64,000 nt of DNA from Lethocerus indicus (GCA_019843655.1 JACDQD010000005.1:310001-374000), one strand, 5' to 3'; shown: positions 34,905 through 44,632, counted from the stretch's first letter. Numbers and translations are program-made. The notes: generated from the letters alone by a model not told the origin.

Positions 34905-35233
34905 TATTGGGTCGGCAACTGAGTAATTGCGGAGTGGCGTTTGACCGACAACAAGTCAGCTTCTCTGGCGTTGAACTATGGCCTCAATAATATTTTACGA
35001 CCTCCACTGACGAGCGTTCCTCGTCTTTTAATGAAAAATCCGAGTATTTTAGCTTTTATACACACACACACACACACAATTCAACTGGTCAATGTAATTT
35101 CGATACCGAATGTTGAAGAAAGTACCAAATGTAAACTCATCGAAGAATCTTATCTGTGCCGAGGCATAACTTAAAAATATGTACAACGCCACTTGTTGTC
35201 CGAATTATTTAGTTGTCAACCCCCAATACTTCC
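34905..35233. mobile_element. Mariner-A non-autonomous copy (~330 bp)
   Basis: Left end TTGGGTCGGCAACTGAGTAA TTGCGG, right end TTATTTAGTTGTCAACCCCC AA. Inside: GACCTCCACTGACGAGCGTT (remains of the helix-turn-helix region in reverse) and a CA run at 35060. Confidence 0.75.
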
Positions 35234-35387
35234 AATGTATATTAGTATCAGATGAGGTAAATACAATTTACCAAGAGATTACCACCGAAGAATATTGTAT
35301 TCTCAATCCGATTTCTAACGGGGGTGGGGGCGAAATATTTTTTTCGTTTCTGTCGCAAATCCATCGTGATCGACTTGAATTATCACT

Positions 35388-36016
35388 TGGTCTGTTCAAA
35401 AAGTATCGAGAATTTTAGCTAAATTGCGCTGCTCTATGACAATTGAGGAGATAAAAACGGCGTCGAGAAATGGAGAGCTTAACGAGATCACAAAAAATGA
35501 ATGAGTATTGGAAAAAATATTGGCACAACGTGTAACAATATCCGTTGGGGATTACGTTGAGGGGGGAGGGGTGGCAGAATAGATATTCGTAAATAGATAA
35601 ATAATTTTTGACAAAAATCCAGACTTCCTTCGGGGATCGGTCGAGCGATCGTCAAACGCAGTATAATAAAGGTATACGCGGGGGCGATAAGGGCGCGGGG
35701 GGTCAAAAAAAGGGGCAAAAAAAATTGACAAAGTCGGTAAATTTTAGTATTGGCACGTGCCGTTCGAATTTTTCTCGATTTTCCGGTAGAACAAAAACGC
35801 TAATTATTGGCCGAAAATAATGCCTCAGCCTCAGTATTCATCGGATCGGGGGCCGACCGTGACATTTTTTTCGTTCCTAGAACTGAAAAAAAAAAAGGCA
35901 AAAGGACAAAGCTGCGCCAGACAATTGAGTAGATAAAAAAACGGCGTCGAAGATGCAGCTGAACGAGATCGGAAAAAATGAATTTCAAAAATGATACTTT
36001 TTGAACAGACCTCGCT
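35388..36016. mobile_element. Mariner-C composite
   Basis: Left end GGTCTGTTCAAAAAGTATCG, right end GATACTTTTTGAACAGACCT, both with internal TGACAATTGAGGAGATAAAA ACGGCGTCGA. The middle holds AATAAAGGTATACGCGGGGG, which recurs at 36270. Confidence 0.6.
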
Positions 36017-36479
36017 TTGGGAACAGACTTTGGGAACTGGAATTTTTATTGTGTCAAGTTTCTTTGAAGAACTCTCTTCGGTTGTAGGGTTCAGAAAATT
36101 TTCCACAACGCCCTTTCTACGCGCGCAATTCCGTGTAAAATCCGAAAATGAATCCGCTCCGGGGTGGTTTTTTTTTTCTCTTCTGCTGACCGTGGATCGG
36201 GGACGATTACACGTCGGGCTATCCCGAATTTCAAGTGGTTGAAACGGGAACAGACCGATCCAGGAACGCAATATAATAAAGGTATACGCGGAGGCGATAA
36301 GGGCGGGTCGGGGGTTGACGTTGAACAGTTTTAATAAAGCGGATAGGGCCGAGAGGACGAGATAAGGAGGAAGGACATTGATATGGCCGAAAGGGGTAAC
36401 TATAAATATCTGAATGGGGGAATATCGATTGGCCGGTTCGTTGTCCCAACGAACGTACGACAACGTAACGCGTTGCTAA

Positions 36480-37300
36480 TTTAATAGACCTGTTTTGCGG
36501 TCTACGAGGGGTTGGAATAACTGTAGATTTCGCGATGTTTCTGTGTCTCCTCTCGCCCCGGTTCGGTCTTTCGCTAGACCAGTCTTTCGGTCTTCAGTAG
36601 TCACTTTGGATCACTGTCACACCTGGCGGTTGTCCCTTTGTCTGTTGTGTCTATATGGATGCTTTAAAAAAAAAAAAGATACACAGTCCCTCATGTTAGA
36701 ACTCCAGTCTCCTACGATGTTTGTGCCATCAGATTCTATCACTTATGGTCTCCAGTCTCGCCGGTTTCGGTCTCTTCCGCTAGACCGGTTTCGGCCGTTC
36801 GCATGTTAGGAACTCCAGTCTCCTACTGAGGTTTGTGCCATCGATTCTATCACTTATTTCGTCTGTTTCTCCAGTCTCCAGTCTCGCCGGTTTCGGTCTC
36901 TTCCGCTAGACCGGTTTCGGCCGTTCGCCATCTCAAAAAAAAAAAATACACAGTTCCTCATGTTAGGAACTCCAGTCTCCTACTGAGGTTTGTGCCATCG
37001 ATTCTATCACTTATTTCGTCTGTTTCTCCAGTCTCCAGTCTCGCCGGTTTCGGTCTCTTCCGCTAGACCGGTTTCGGCCGTTCGCCATCTCAACAAAACC
37101 CCCCCCCAAAAAAAAAAAAAAAAAAAAAAACACAGCAAGACACGTATAGACAGACAGTGCAGTGACGATGCTCCGAAAAACATCCAAAGTGCCGAAAGTG
37201 ATTATGCTACTGAAGATGGGGCGAGCGGCCGAAACCGGTCTGGCGGAAGACCGAAACGGCGACAGGGGAGACGGAAACAGGCGAAATCTTATAAATTATA
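36480..37300. repeat. R1 cluster with tandem arm copies and poly-A tracts
   Basis: TGTTAGGAACTCCAGTCTCC units at 36694 (diverged), 36804 and 36961, each followed by TTCGGTCTCTTCCGCTAGAC. Poly-A runs at 36666, 36936 and 37103. The cluster starts with an R1 tail at 36483 and ends with an inverted arm at 37205-37280. Confidence 0.8.
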
Positions 37301-37535
37301 AATTATTGATTCGCCATGGCCACGTCATGGTTACCGCTTAACGTTACACATTAACAGGATATGGTTGGTGTCAACGTTAGTTACCATTCGGTGACAAATA
37401 GTCTATTTGAATAAAAAATTTCAAATTTCGGCCATTTCAGATTCAAATCAAGGTTTTCAAGGTTCTCAACGATGAGCGACTGGTTGTGCTTTCGTGTAAG
37501 TAATTCGACCGGCTATCGACCTTTTTTGTATCGTA

Positions 37536-38407
37536 TATCGATACACGTTTCTCCCGTATATTCGATATTACAACGGACGCTTTCGCGTTAACAATTTCAT
37601 CGAAAATATCGGTACAATGTGTACTATGTGGGCCGGTTTCGATATATCGATATGTTTGTTCGAGCATTCGATATCGAGCATAAAAAAATCAATAAATTAT
37701 TTATCGAATCGGAAGATATTGAATACATTAGAATCGGTTCGGTCAATCTTTTAAAGCCGCTTTTCTCGCACGTTTTTTTCGATTCCGGAAAAATCTGTGC
37801 TCGGAAAATCTGTACGTAAATTTTGTGCCGAAAAAAAGAAAATTAAGTGGTCAACTTCGATGTATCGATACACGACGTCGTCGCTGAACAATCGATTCTA
37901 GGGATATAAGAATGTTGTTGGGACCTCAGGACCTCAGGATATATCGATATATCGGTCGATAACGACCGATTTTTCATATATCGATATATTTGTTCGAGCA
38001 TTAATTCGATATTTCGGTTAAAATGCGGAATATGAGGCCCCGCCCCCCTTCACTGATAACCCGATAGGCGATCGATATATCGATATTTGTTTCGTTCGAT
38101 ATCGTGACCAATCTATTATAGATAGAAGCATGACGCCTTTTGTGGGGGTATGGAAAGGTCGATTCTTAATTTTTTTACGATTTTGAGAAAGTCCTGAAAT
38201 AGTGATCGAGATATGTACGAATCTTGTGTGTCCTGAACGGGAAAGAATATGTCTGGTCGGACTGGGTAATTTATTACAAAATTGAACCTTTTTGTGGAAT
38301 TATATTTCCGGGTCGAAGGTTATAACAACGTTTGAAATAGACACGCTTTTGCCAAAATAATATTGCGCGAAATTGTATAAAATTGGGTCAGCTTCGATGT
38401 ATCGATA
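37536..38407. promoter_or_regulatory. Cluster of seven TATCGATA octamers
   Basis: TATCGATA occurs at 37536, 37645, 37863, 37942, 37979, 38078 and 38400, with an eighth at 39353. The octamer is its own reverse complement. Known: in Drosophila TATCGATA is the DRE bound by DREF, and overlapping CGATA motifs are bound by BEAF-32 at promoters and boundaries. Part of the clustering comes from a local duplication (37855-37925 and 38390-38440 are related). Function here is an inference. Confidence 0.45.
37678..37850 (+). repeat. ~180-bp repeat, partner of 34213-34395
   Basis: Same direction as 34213-34395, with an extra TTTTAAAGCCGCTTTTCTCG. The extra piece also occurs in reverse near 39960. Confidence 0.85.
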
Positions 38408-38440
38408 CATCTGAACAATCGATTCTAGGGATATAAGAAT

Positions 38441-38722
38441 TTGATATACACCTGTTTTGTGTGGTCTGCGAGGGGTTGGAATATATACTGTAGGTTCGTG
38501 AATGAAGTTTCTGTCTCCTCTCGCTGCCGTTCTGGTCTTTTGCTAGACCGGTTTCGCGGCCGCTCGCCCCATCTTCAGTAGCTTTCGGATGCCCGAAAAA
38601 CATGACATTCGGTTTATCAAATAGTGCAACCGCTACTGAAGATGGGGCGAGCGGCCGCGAAACCGGTCTAGCAAAAGACCAGACCGGCAGCGAGAGGAGA
38701 CAGAAACTTCACGAACCTACAC
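38441..38722 (-). mobile_element. R1 hairpin element, complete, with 11-bp target duplication
   Basis: Opposite orientation: tail at the left (TTGATATACACCTGTTTTGT), arms around 38510-38700, short end CACGAACCTACAC at the right. GATATAAGAAT flanks it at 38430-38440 and 38723-38733. The paralogous sequence at 37890-37925 carries the same flank uninterrupted, an empty site. Confidence 0.85.
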
Positions 38723-38797
38723 GATATAAGAATGTTGTTGGGACCTCGGAACTACCAATTTTCCTGATTTTTCCCCCGAATTTCCCGCCAGCCCCAG

Positions 38798-38905
38798 GAG
38801 ACTAAACAGGACGTCTACTTCCGACACCTGGAGGCCGTAGGAGCGACCGCCGATTTGGTCCGTTTCCTCTGCCTCCTGGAAGCTTCCGGTTTCGTGGACG
38901 GCTTC
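38798..38905 (+). CDS. Orphan 36-codon exon-like segment inside the ATXN1 intron (unrecognised)
   Basis: A textbook pyrimidine tract ends in GCCCCAG (AG at 38796-38797). The following 108 bases are open and read ETKQDVYFRHLEAVGATADL then VRFLCLLEASGFVDGF, up to a possible donor TTC|GTACAG at 38906. The peptide looks amphipathic and globular and uses G/C-ending codons like the real exons. Its length is a multiple of three and both borders fall between codons, as do the ATXN1 exon borders. It starts 64 bases after the right target-site copy of an R1 insertion. No family is recognised; the short leucine-rich helical pattern is not enough to assign one. Confidence 0.33.
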
Positions 38906-39759
38906 GTACAGTATCCTTTTCAACGTTTCGCCGTTAATATCCGAAAGAGTATAAGTGGAAATGGACGAAATTCGGGTATTTCGGGTACAATACTCACACT
39001 GACGACGGAACCGGTAACACTTCCGAAACGTCGGGATAGCGAAAGTTCGCCAAGACCAAATAACCCGATTTAGTATTGTAATTTTTAATAGAAAAACCGG
39101 ACAAAATTTTTTGAAATTGCTACCAAAAATCGACTCATCTCAATCGACCGAATCTCATAGACCAAAATGGCCCCAAAATATATAACATGTTTCAAGTTCG
39201 GAAATTGACTCAAAAGTTGTTTTTTTTCGAATACGAATAAAAGTTAGAAATACGAGAAACGGAGATTGAACGGAGAAAGGACCGAAATTTTTTTTTTTTT
39301 TTTTTTTTATAAATTACGCGATCGCCCAAAATCCGGCGGCAAATACGTCGGATATCGATATTTGGATCGATCTAAAACTAATATACAAAAACTAATACAT
39401 TTATACAATTATTTTATTCCCATCGCCGTTATATTATATTATATCAGAATATTGGAAGAGACGAGGGTTGAATTGTGGCGGCGGTTGACCTGCGAAGAAA
39501 TCAGAATGCGGTCGGCTTGGAAAAAACTGATAAAATACAGAATGAGAAAAACACAATTGTTGCGCTCAATCGAGATGATGGAAAAGTCTCGGGAAATGTC
39601 TGAAGAATAGAGAATTTTTTTTTTATCGGTACGAATAAACCAATCTATAATTTCGTTCTGTAGACCGTTCTATTTTTCGTTAATTCTACGCTTTACGGGA
39701 CCGGCGAACGGAATGAGACAAGAAATGAACAGTCGTCGGGAAATAATATGAAGATTTTT

Positions 39760-40115
39760 CGGCCGTTCGCCGTCTTCAGTAGCCGACAAACGATATACGC
39801 GGATGATGTCTGTTTTTTCGAAATATTATTTATTCATTCACGAACATCTATTTTGTCCCCCCCTTTCAAAGTAATCCTCGGAGCGCTTCGAAAATTCACT
39901 TTTTTCCGATCTCGTTAAGCTCCGTCTTCGACGGCGAAACCAAAAAAAAAAAAGTGCAAAAAAGCGGCTTTAAAAGATTCGCGACGGCCGAAATTGTAGG
40001 CGCAAGTGAAATAGACGAGGCTACAAAAAATACCGTAGATTGAATACACTTATTTAGCGGAAATCTAAAATTCCGCCGAACTTTCGGCCGTTCGCCGTCT
40101 TCAGTAGCCGACAAA
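39760..40115. repeat. R1 core scraps around a mariner-C remnant
   Basis: TTCGGCCGTTCGCCGTCTTC AGTAGCCGACAAA occurs at 39759 and again at 40083. Between them is mariner-C-like sequence (GATCTCGTTAAGCTCCGTCT). Confidence 0.6.
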
Positions 40116-40250
40116 GGACATAGGATGTTCAAAAAGTGTCGGGAATTGTTGGTTTTTTTTGCAAAAATTATCTAATTCTCATCAATTTCTGGTTCTCCGA
40201 CGGTGATTCGACGATTGGCTAATGCCGATTTACCAATTTTTTTGTCGAGA
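39830..40250. mobile_element. Mariner-C remnant
   Basis: CTTTCAAAGTAATCCTCGGA, TTTTTTCCGATCTCGTTAAG, GATGTTCAAAAAGTGTCGGG. No open transposase frame. Confidence 0.5.
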
Positions 40251-40289
40251 ACATTTTTTTGCAGTACGAATAAACGAATCTATAATTAA

Positions 40290-40430
40290 TTTAATGTACC
40301 TGTTTTGTGGCCTGCAAGGGTTTGGAATTACTATAGATGTTTCCGTCTCTACTCTCGCTGCCGGTTCGGTCTTTTGCCAGACCGGGGTTTCGGCCGCTCG
40401 CCATCTTCAGTAGTCACTGTAATTCCCTCC
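40290..40430 (-). mobile_element. R1, tail and single arm
   Basis: Tail AATTTAATGTACCTGTTTTG, arm to CATCTTCAGTAGTCACTG. Comparison with the related sequence at 39640-39670 (AATCTATAATTTCG...CTGTAGACCGTT) shows it is an insert with TAATT at both sides, so only half of the hairpin was inserted or kept. Confidence 0.65.
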
Positions 40431-40691
40431 TGTAGACCGTTATTTTTCGTCCTCACTTCAGGCCGGTCGTGTCGAAGTTTTTCCGAACTTTCATTAAAGA
40501 AAAGGTATAAAAAAAAATAAATAAAATATTTTTGGAACTGTAACTGACCGGCTATTTTCGTGCCAAAACCATCGGTGAGTTCAGAATCGAGTTCAGAAAA
40601 TTTTTCAAATTCGAATTGGGGGGGGGTGGGGGTTTAAAATCCTCCTCCTAATTTCGTTAGCCTTTTTGTAGAATATACAAATAACTTTATT

Positions 40692-40952
40692 GTAGATTTC
40701 GTGATGTTTCTGTCTTTTGCCAGACCGGTTTTGCGGCCGCTCGCCCCGTCTTCAGTAGCGCCCAGTCTTCAATAACTTTTGGCACTCTGCATGTTTTTCG
40801 GGCGTCCGAAAGCTACCGAAGCTACTGAAGATGGCGAGCGGCCGCAAAACCGGTCTGGCAAAAGACCAAACCAGGGAGAGAGAGGAGACAGAAACATCAC
40901 GAAATCTACAGTAATTCCAACCCCTCGGAGACCGCAAAAGCGGGTATATTAA
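40692..40952 (+). mobile_element. R1 hairpin element, complete, with 15-bp target duplication
   Basis: Starts GTAGATTTCGTGATGTTTCT, has the arm TTTTGCCAGACCGGTTTTGC, a short spacer, the inverted arm GCAAAACCGGTCTGGCAAAA, the complementary end CATCACGAAATCTACAG and then an unpaired tail TTCCAACCCCTCGGAGACCG...GGGTATATTAA. It is flanked by ACAAATAACTTTATT at 40677-40691 and 40953-40967. This copy defines the element: hairpin plus one-sided tail. Confidence 0.85.
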
Positions 40953-41040
40953 ACAAATAACTTTATTTTTCAATAAATATACATACTTGAAGTGTTTTAA
41001 AATATCGGGTAAAGGCCCGACAACTTGAGCCTTTTCTACT

Positions 41041-41293
41041 AGGTCCGTTCAAAGAGTATCGAAGAATTTTGGGTTTTTTCAAAAATTATTCCTCCTTCAA
41101 AGTAATCCTGGAAGGGCTTCAAAAATTCATACTTTGTGATCTCGTTAAGCTCGAGTCTTCGATGCCGTTTTTATCGCCTCAATTGAGGAGAAAAAGAGTC
41201 ACGGGGGCTGCGGAAAAACCGCAGTAGATTGAATATACTCATTTCGCGGAAATCTACTAAAATTCGTGATACTTTTAGGCGAACAGACTTCGT
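41041..41293. mobile_element. Mariner-C non-autonomous copy (~250 bp)
   Basis: Left end AGGTCCGTTCAAAGAGTATC GAAG, right end GTGATACTTTTAGGCGAACA GACTT (imperfect inverted copy). Inside: GATCTCGTTAAGCTCGAGTC and TTTTTATCGCCTCAATTGAG. Confidence 0.65.
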
Positions 41294-41499
41294 ATACGCT
41301 CACGATGAAAGTAAAAAGCAAAATTGCAAAATATATAAAGTTGTGGCGAAAATTGGGGGCGGAGGGAAAGCTGATATTGTCGCGCAGTCGATAGGGGTAG
41401 CGCTTGCGTACAAACCCCGGAAAAACAATTTTCACTTTTCCCAACGCGATGTACACAAATAAGAGTGGATTTTTCGCTAAAAGACGAGGATCGCTCCGG

Positions 41500-41690
41500 G
41501 GGACGTCCTGCGGAGGAGGTCGACGATGACCACCGAATAAAGTCCAAATAAAGGACGTTGCAGAGAAGCTGAACGCACGTGCATCTACGCGGCTTATCTG
41601 CGGCAAAGAAGAAGTTACTGAAGCACTTAAAAAATGTGTACAACGCGCCATCCGCAATCACTTAGTTGCCAACCCAATACTTCAACCAAT
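41500..41690 (+). mobile_element. Mariner-A copy forming the left arm of a large inverted repeat
   Basis: GGACGTCCTGCGGAGGAGGT, GACGTTGCAGAGAAGCTGAA, TGTACAACGCGCCATCCGCA ATCACTTAGTTGCCAACCCAA. The end of the element and its flank are mirrored at 43000-43135. Confidence 0.75.
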
Positions 41691-41885
41691 TAAGTACCGT
41701 GGGAAGTTTTGTTCTTATCCACCCAGTGGGTATGACACTGCGTTGTCCCATCTTTCAACTCCCCAGCATTAGATAAGTAGATATTGAGGCGTGAGTTTCA
41801 AAAGTCACCTCCATTTTTCAGTTCCGCGTATACCTTCTGTCAAGCCGTTGAAAGAAATCTTTATTTTAATTTTTTCGGCCCATTT
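41560..41885. repeat. Left arm of a ~1.6-kb inverted repeat
   Basis: TTCAACCAATTAAGTACCGT, TCTTATCCACCCAGTGGGTA, TTAGATAAGTAGATATTGAG and TTCCGCGTATACCTTCTGTC match in reverse 42790-43135. The arm is about 330 bp and over 90% alike by eye. Confidence 0.88.
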
Positions 41886-41919
41886 TTCGGTGTTTTTTTT
41901 TTTGGTGATCCCCATTTCT

Positions 41920-42210
41920 GTCTGAGTTTCTGTCCCTGCTCTTCGTCGGTTTCTTCTTTCTGCCGCTCGCCCCGTCTTCAGTAGCGCGGTCTCAGTAGTC
42001 ACCGGATGGCACTTTGGACGTTTTTCATCCCCATCTTCCGTAATATTATTCCAAGTGACAGTGACACAGCCGGCAGTGCCAAAAGTGACTCTGACACAGC
42101 GCTACTGAAGACGGGGCGAGCGGCCGAAACACCCCCCCCCCGGCCTAGCAAAAGACCAAACCGACGATGAGGAGAGACAGAAACAGACGAAAACTCTACG
42201 GTACAAAAGG
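41920..42210. repeat. R1 hairpin element inside the large inverted repeat spacer
   Basis: CGCTCGCCCCGTCTTCAGTA on the left, inverted CAGCGCTACTGAAGACGGGG and CCGGCCTAGCAAAAGACC on the right, ending GAAAACTCTACGGTACAAAA. Confidence 0.7.
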
Positions 42211-42790
42211 GGTAGTTTGGGGTAGAGTTTGTGCAATCGATCCGGGGGGGGGAGGATGAATGAATGAATGAGACCGACTGTCATGAATGAATATACACAC
42301 ACACACAGGGCCACTGAAGGGACTGTGAAGGGCCATTCAGCGAAACGACGGGGATCGATACAAACTCCCCCCTGCAGGGTTGGGGGGGGAGGGAAGGGAA
42401 GGGACCCCCCGTCGAAACCTCGTCAACTAACAACCCCCCATACAACGCTGACAGATCGAACGGAAATGCGCGAAATGATGCAACTTTCGATGCATCGGTT
42501 CGACGAGCCAATGGGGAATGAATGGATAAAGCAGGATGAATGGAATCGATTCACTGTCCACACAACTTAGGCCCTATCGATAGAAAAAAGGGGTTAACCC
42601 ATTGATTACAAAAAAAATTTTTTTTCTAACAACTCCGCACAAAATTTACATATTACGACGCATTATTATCAGAGTCTACCTCGGAATATGTTTTTTTTAA
42701 AACCGGTTTGTCGAATATACTGTTTTTAAATCCCATTCTGCACCTTAGAGGCCCCACCAAATGGGGATCACAAAAAATACACTGAAAACT
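42211..42790. other. Spacer of the large inverted repeat, unique part
   Basis: Short ATGA and CA runs (42257-42307), G-rich segment 42240-42410. No gene. Confidence 0.45.
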
Positions 42791-43135
42791 GGGCCGAAAA
42801 AAATTAAAATAAAAATTTCTTTCAACGGCCTGACAGAAGGTATACGCGGAACTGAAAAAATGGAGGTGACTTTTTGAAACTCACGCCTCAATATCTACTT
42901 ATCTAATGTTGGGGAGTTGAAATATAAAATCTGGGACAGCGCAGTCTCATACCCACTGGGTGGATAAGAACAAAACTTCCTACGGTACTTAATTGGTTGA
43001 AGTATTGGGTTGGCGACTAAGTAATTGCGGATGGCGCGTTGTACACATTTTTTTTAAGTGCGTCAGTAACTTCTTCTTTGCCGCAGATAAGCCGCGTAGA
43101 TGCACGTGCGTTCAGCTTCTCTGCAATGTCCTTTA
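42790..43135. repeat. Right arm of a ~1.6-kb inverted repeat
   Basis: Starts GGGCCGAAAAAAATTAAAAT and runs to CTCTGCAATGTCC; mirror of 41560-41885. The spacer of about 900 bp holds an R1 element and unique sequence. Confidence 0.88.
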
Positions 43136-43140
43136 TTTAT
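43000..43140 (-). mobile_element. Mariner-A copy forming the right arm of a large inverted repeat
   Basis: TTGGGTTGGCGACTAAGTAA TTGCGG, then GTTCAGCTTCTCTGCAATGT in reverse of 41570-41690, nearly identical. Confidence 0.8.
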
Positions 43141-43383
43141 TCGGACATGGGATCCCCATTTGGGGCCTACGGTACTTAATGGGTCAATAAGCATATTCTA
43201 CAAACCGTATTTCTCCATCGCCTGAACGTGTATTTATTATCGATTGCCGAATATTTCTGTATTTAATCATCACTTCGCGTTGAATACCCGGCCTTAAAAG
43301 AATCGACTCAGAGTGAAAATTTGAACTCTTAAGGCCGTTACTTAAACGGACTTCGATATTGACCTCAAGTAACAGACTGACAG

Positions 43384-43545
43384 TTGACAAAGCGGTCATC
43401 GTCGACCTCCACTGGACGCTCCTCGTCTTTCAATGAAAAATCCTCCGACAGGAATTTCGCGAAACTGTACCGAAACTGCCGTCCTTTTAAGGCTCCATCA
43501 GCGTACACAATTCAACTGGTCAATATAATTTTAATATTCTTTATA
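43384..43545 (-). mobile_element. Mariner-A fragment
   Basis: GTCGACCTCCACTGGACGCT CCTCGTCTTTCAATGAAAAATCC and ACACAATTCAACTGGTCAAT, as in the copy at 34905. Confidence 0.6.
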
Positions 43546-43589
43546 GAGATAAAGAGGGTAAAAAAAAAATTTTCTTTCTCCGCCATCCA

Positions 43590-43800
43590 GTGGTACTTTT
43601 GACCTGTATCCGGCCTACTGAAAGTCCCTCTGAAAGGCGGGAATGGAATTTAAGTAAGCGCGATTTTGCGACTTCAGGTCCACTGTCGGGGTATGTTGAG
43701 GGGTCGTTATGGATTGTCCGGTTGGAAACATACCCCCTGGAGGGGGGGGGGGAGCATTAAGTTTTCAAAAGAGGTTTCAAGAGTCCAAATTTACGATTTA
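43590..43800. repeat. Copy of the dispersed family directly before ATXN1 exon 2
   Basis: CTGTATCCGGCCTACTGAAA, GTCGGGGTATGTTGAGGGGT, GAAACATACCCCCTGGAGGG. It ends about 70 bp before the acceptor of exon 2. Confidence 0.75.
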
Positions 43801-43870
43801 GATCTGTTCATTTCAGTCGGGTATTGGGATTGACACGTGAAATAAAGAAAAAGTTTTTGTTTGGGCGCAG

Positions 43871-44266
43871 GTGGAAATGGAATCGGCTGTGGAACACCCC
43901 TACTTCGTCTACGGCAAGGGTTGGGCCTCGTGCTGTCCCGAGAGGACGCTTCAACAGCACGGGCTCAGGTGCCACAAACTGCAGGTGGGCGACGTCTGCA
44001 TATCCCTTTCGCCGAAGACGTCGGCCGCCGGCCGTCCCGTAGGACACCACAACAACAACAACAACAACAACAACAACAGTGCCCAGCTCCAGCTGCACAA
44101 CCTACACCACCACGGCCAGCTGGCGCCGCCCCCGCCGCCCCCACCGCCTCCGCCTCCGCCGCCGACGTCTTCGGCCCACTCCTCAGCCGAGACCAGGAAG
44201 CGCAGGTGGTCCGCCCCCGACCAACTGCCCGAACATCCGCCCCACCACCGCCCCAAGGAGTCTTAA
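43871..44266 (+). CDS. ATXN1: Ataxin-1 homologue, coding exon 2 (second half of AXH, poly-Asn, poly-Pro, RKRRWSAP tail)
   Basis: Seen: acceptor GGGCGCAG at 43870, then VEMESAVEHPYFVYGKGW, ASCCPERT and KLQVGDVCISL, which complete the AXH fold begun in exon 1. Both exon edges fall between codons, so the join is in phase. After AXH come nine Asn (AAC repeats), a His/Gln-rich stretch, 13 Pro, and at about 44195-44217 the motif RKRRWSAP, ending ...HRPKES and TAA. Known: in human ataxin-1 this motif overlaps the nuclear-localisation signal, the 14-3-3 site around Ser776 and the KRRW ligand motif bound by U2AF65-type UHM domains. Human ATXN1 also carries its coding region in two exons separated by a long intron. 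The distance of 24.3 kb from exon 1 is explained by repeat insertions. The frame is open throughout, with no break. Confidence 0.94.
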   Translation: MEMESAVEHPYFVYGKGWASCCPERTLQQHGLRCHKLQVGDVCISLSPKTSAAGRPVGHHNNNNNNNNNSAQLQLHNLHHHGQLAPPPPPPPPPPPPPTSSAHSSAETRKRRWSAPDQLPEHPPHHRPKES

Positions 44267-44425
44267 GCCTTCCGAACCCTCCCTCCAAAACCTCCCTCCA
44301 ACCCAATCCAGTCTTGGCATATATCGTCCACCCAGCCCTTATAGCGACGGTAAGATGTTGCGCAGTTGCGGAACACCCCAAAGGTGTGTCACATCGACAC
44401 ATTTTCCACTGTCACATATTTCAAA

Positions 44426-44426
<1 letters not shown>

Positions 44427-44470
<44 letters not shown>
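44427..44470. repeat. TA microsatellites around the MITE (also 44636-44684, 44809-44862, 45601-45663, 48840-48886)
   Basis: TA runs; the first two were one run before the MITE inserted. Confidence 0.95.
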
Positions 44471-44474
<4 letters not shown>

Positions 44475-44632
44475 GTACCAAAATTAACGCGAGATTTCAA
44501 TTTGACAGCCGATAGTTCGGGGTCAGTACAAATCGTTAGAACAACGCGTTTTCATTGTTGAACAATATTTGAAAAATTATGAAAGTTTCCAGGCCACTGT
44601 TCGATTCAAATCTTGCGTTAATTTTGGTACAC

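Noticed and set aside
39266..39610. 114-codon frame with a charged helical end (LEETRVELWRRLTCEEIRMR)
   Set aside because: It has a poly-T start, no convincing splice sites and lies in mariner-C-like debris. It could be a decayed transposase end, but this cannot be shown.
40920..40952. tRNA-like promoter (B box) in the R1 tail
   Set aside because: GGTTGGAATACC on the reverse strand resembles GGTTCGANTCC only with an extra base, and no A box stands at a fitting distance.
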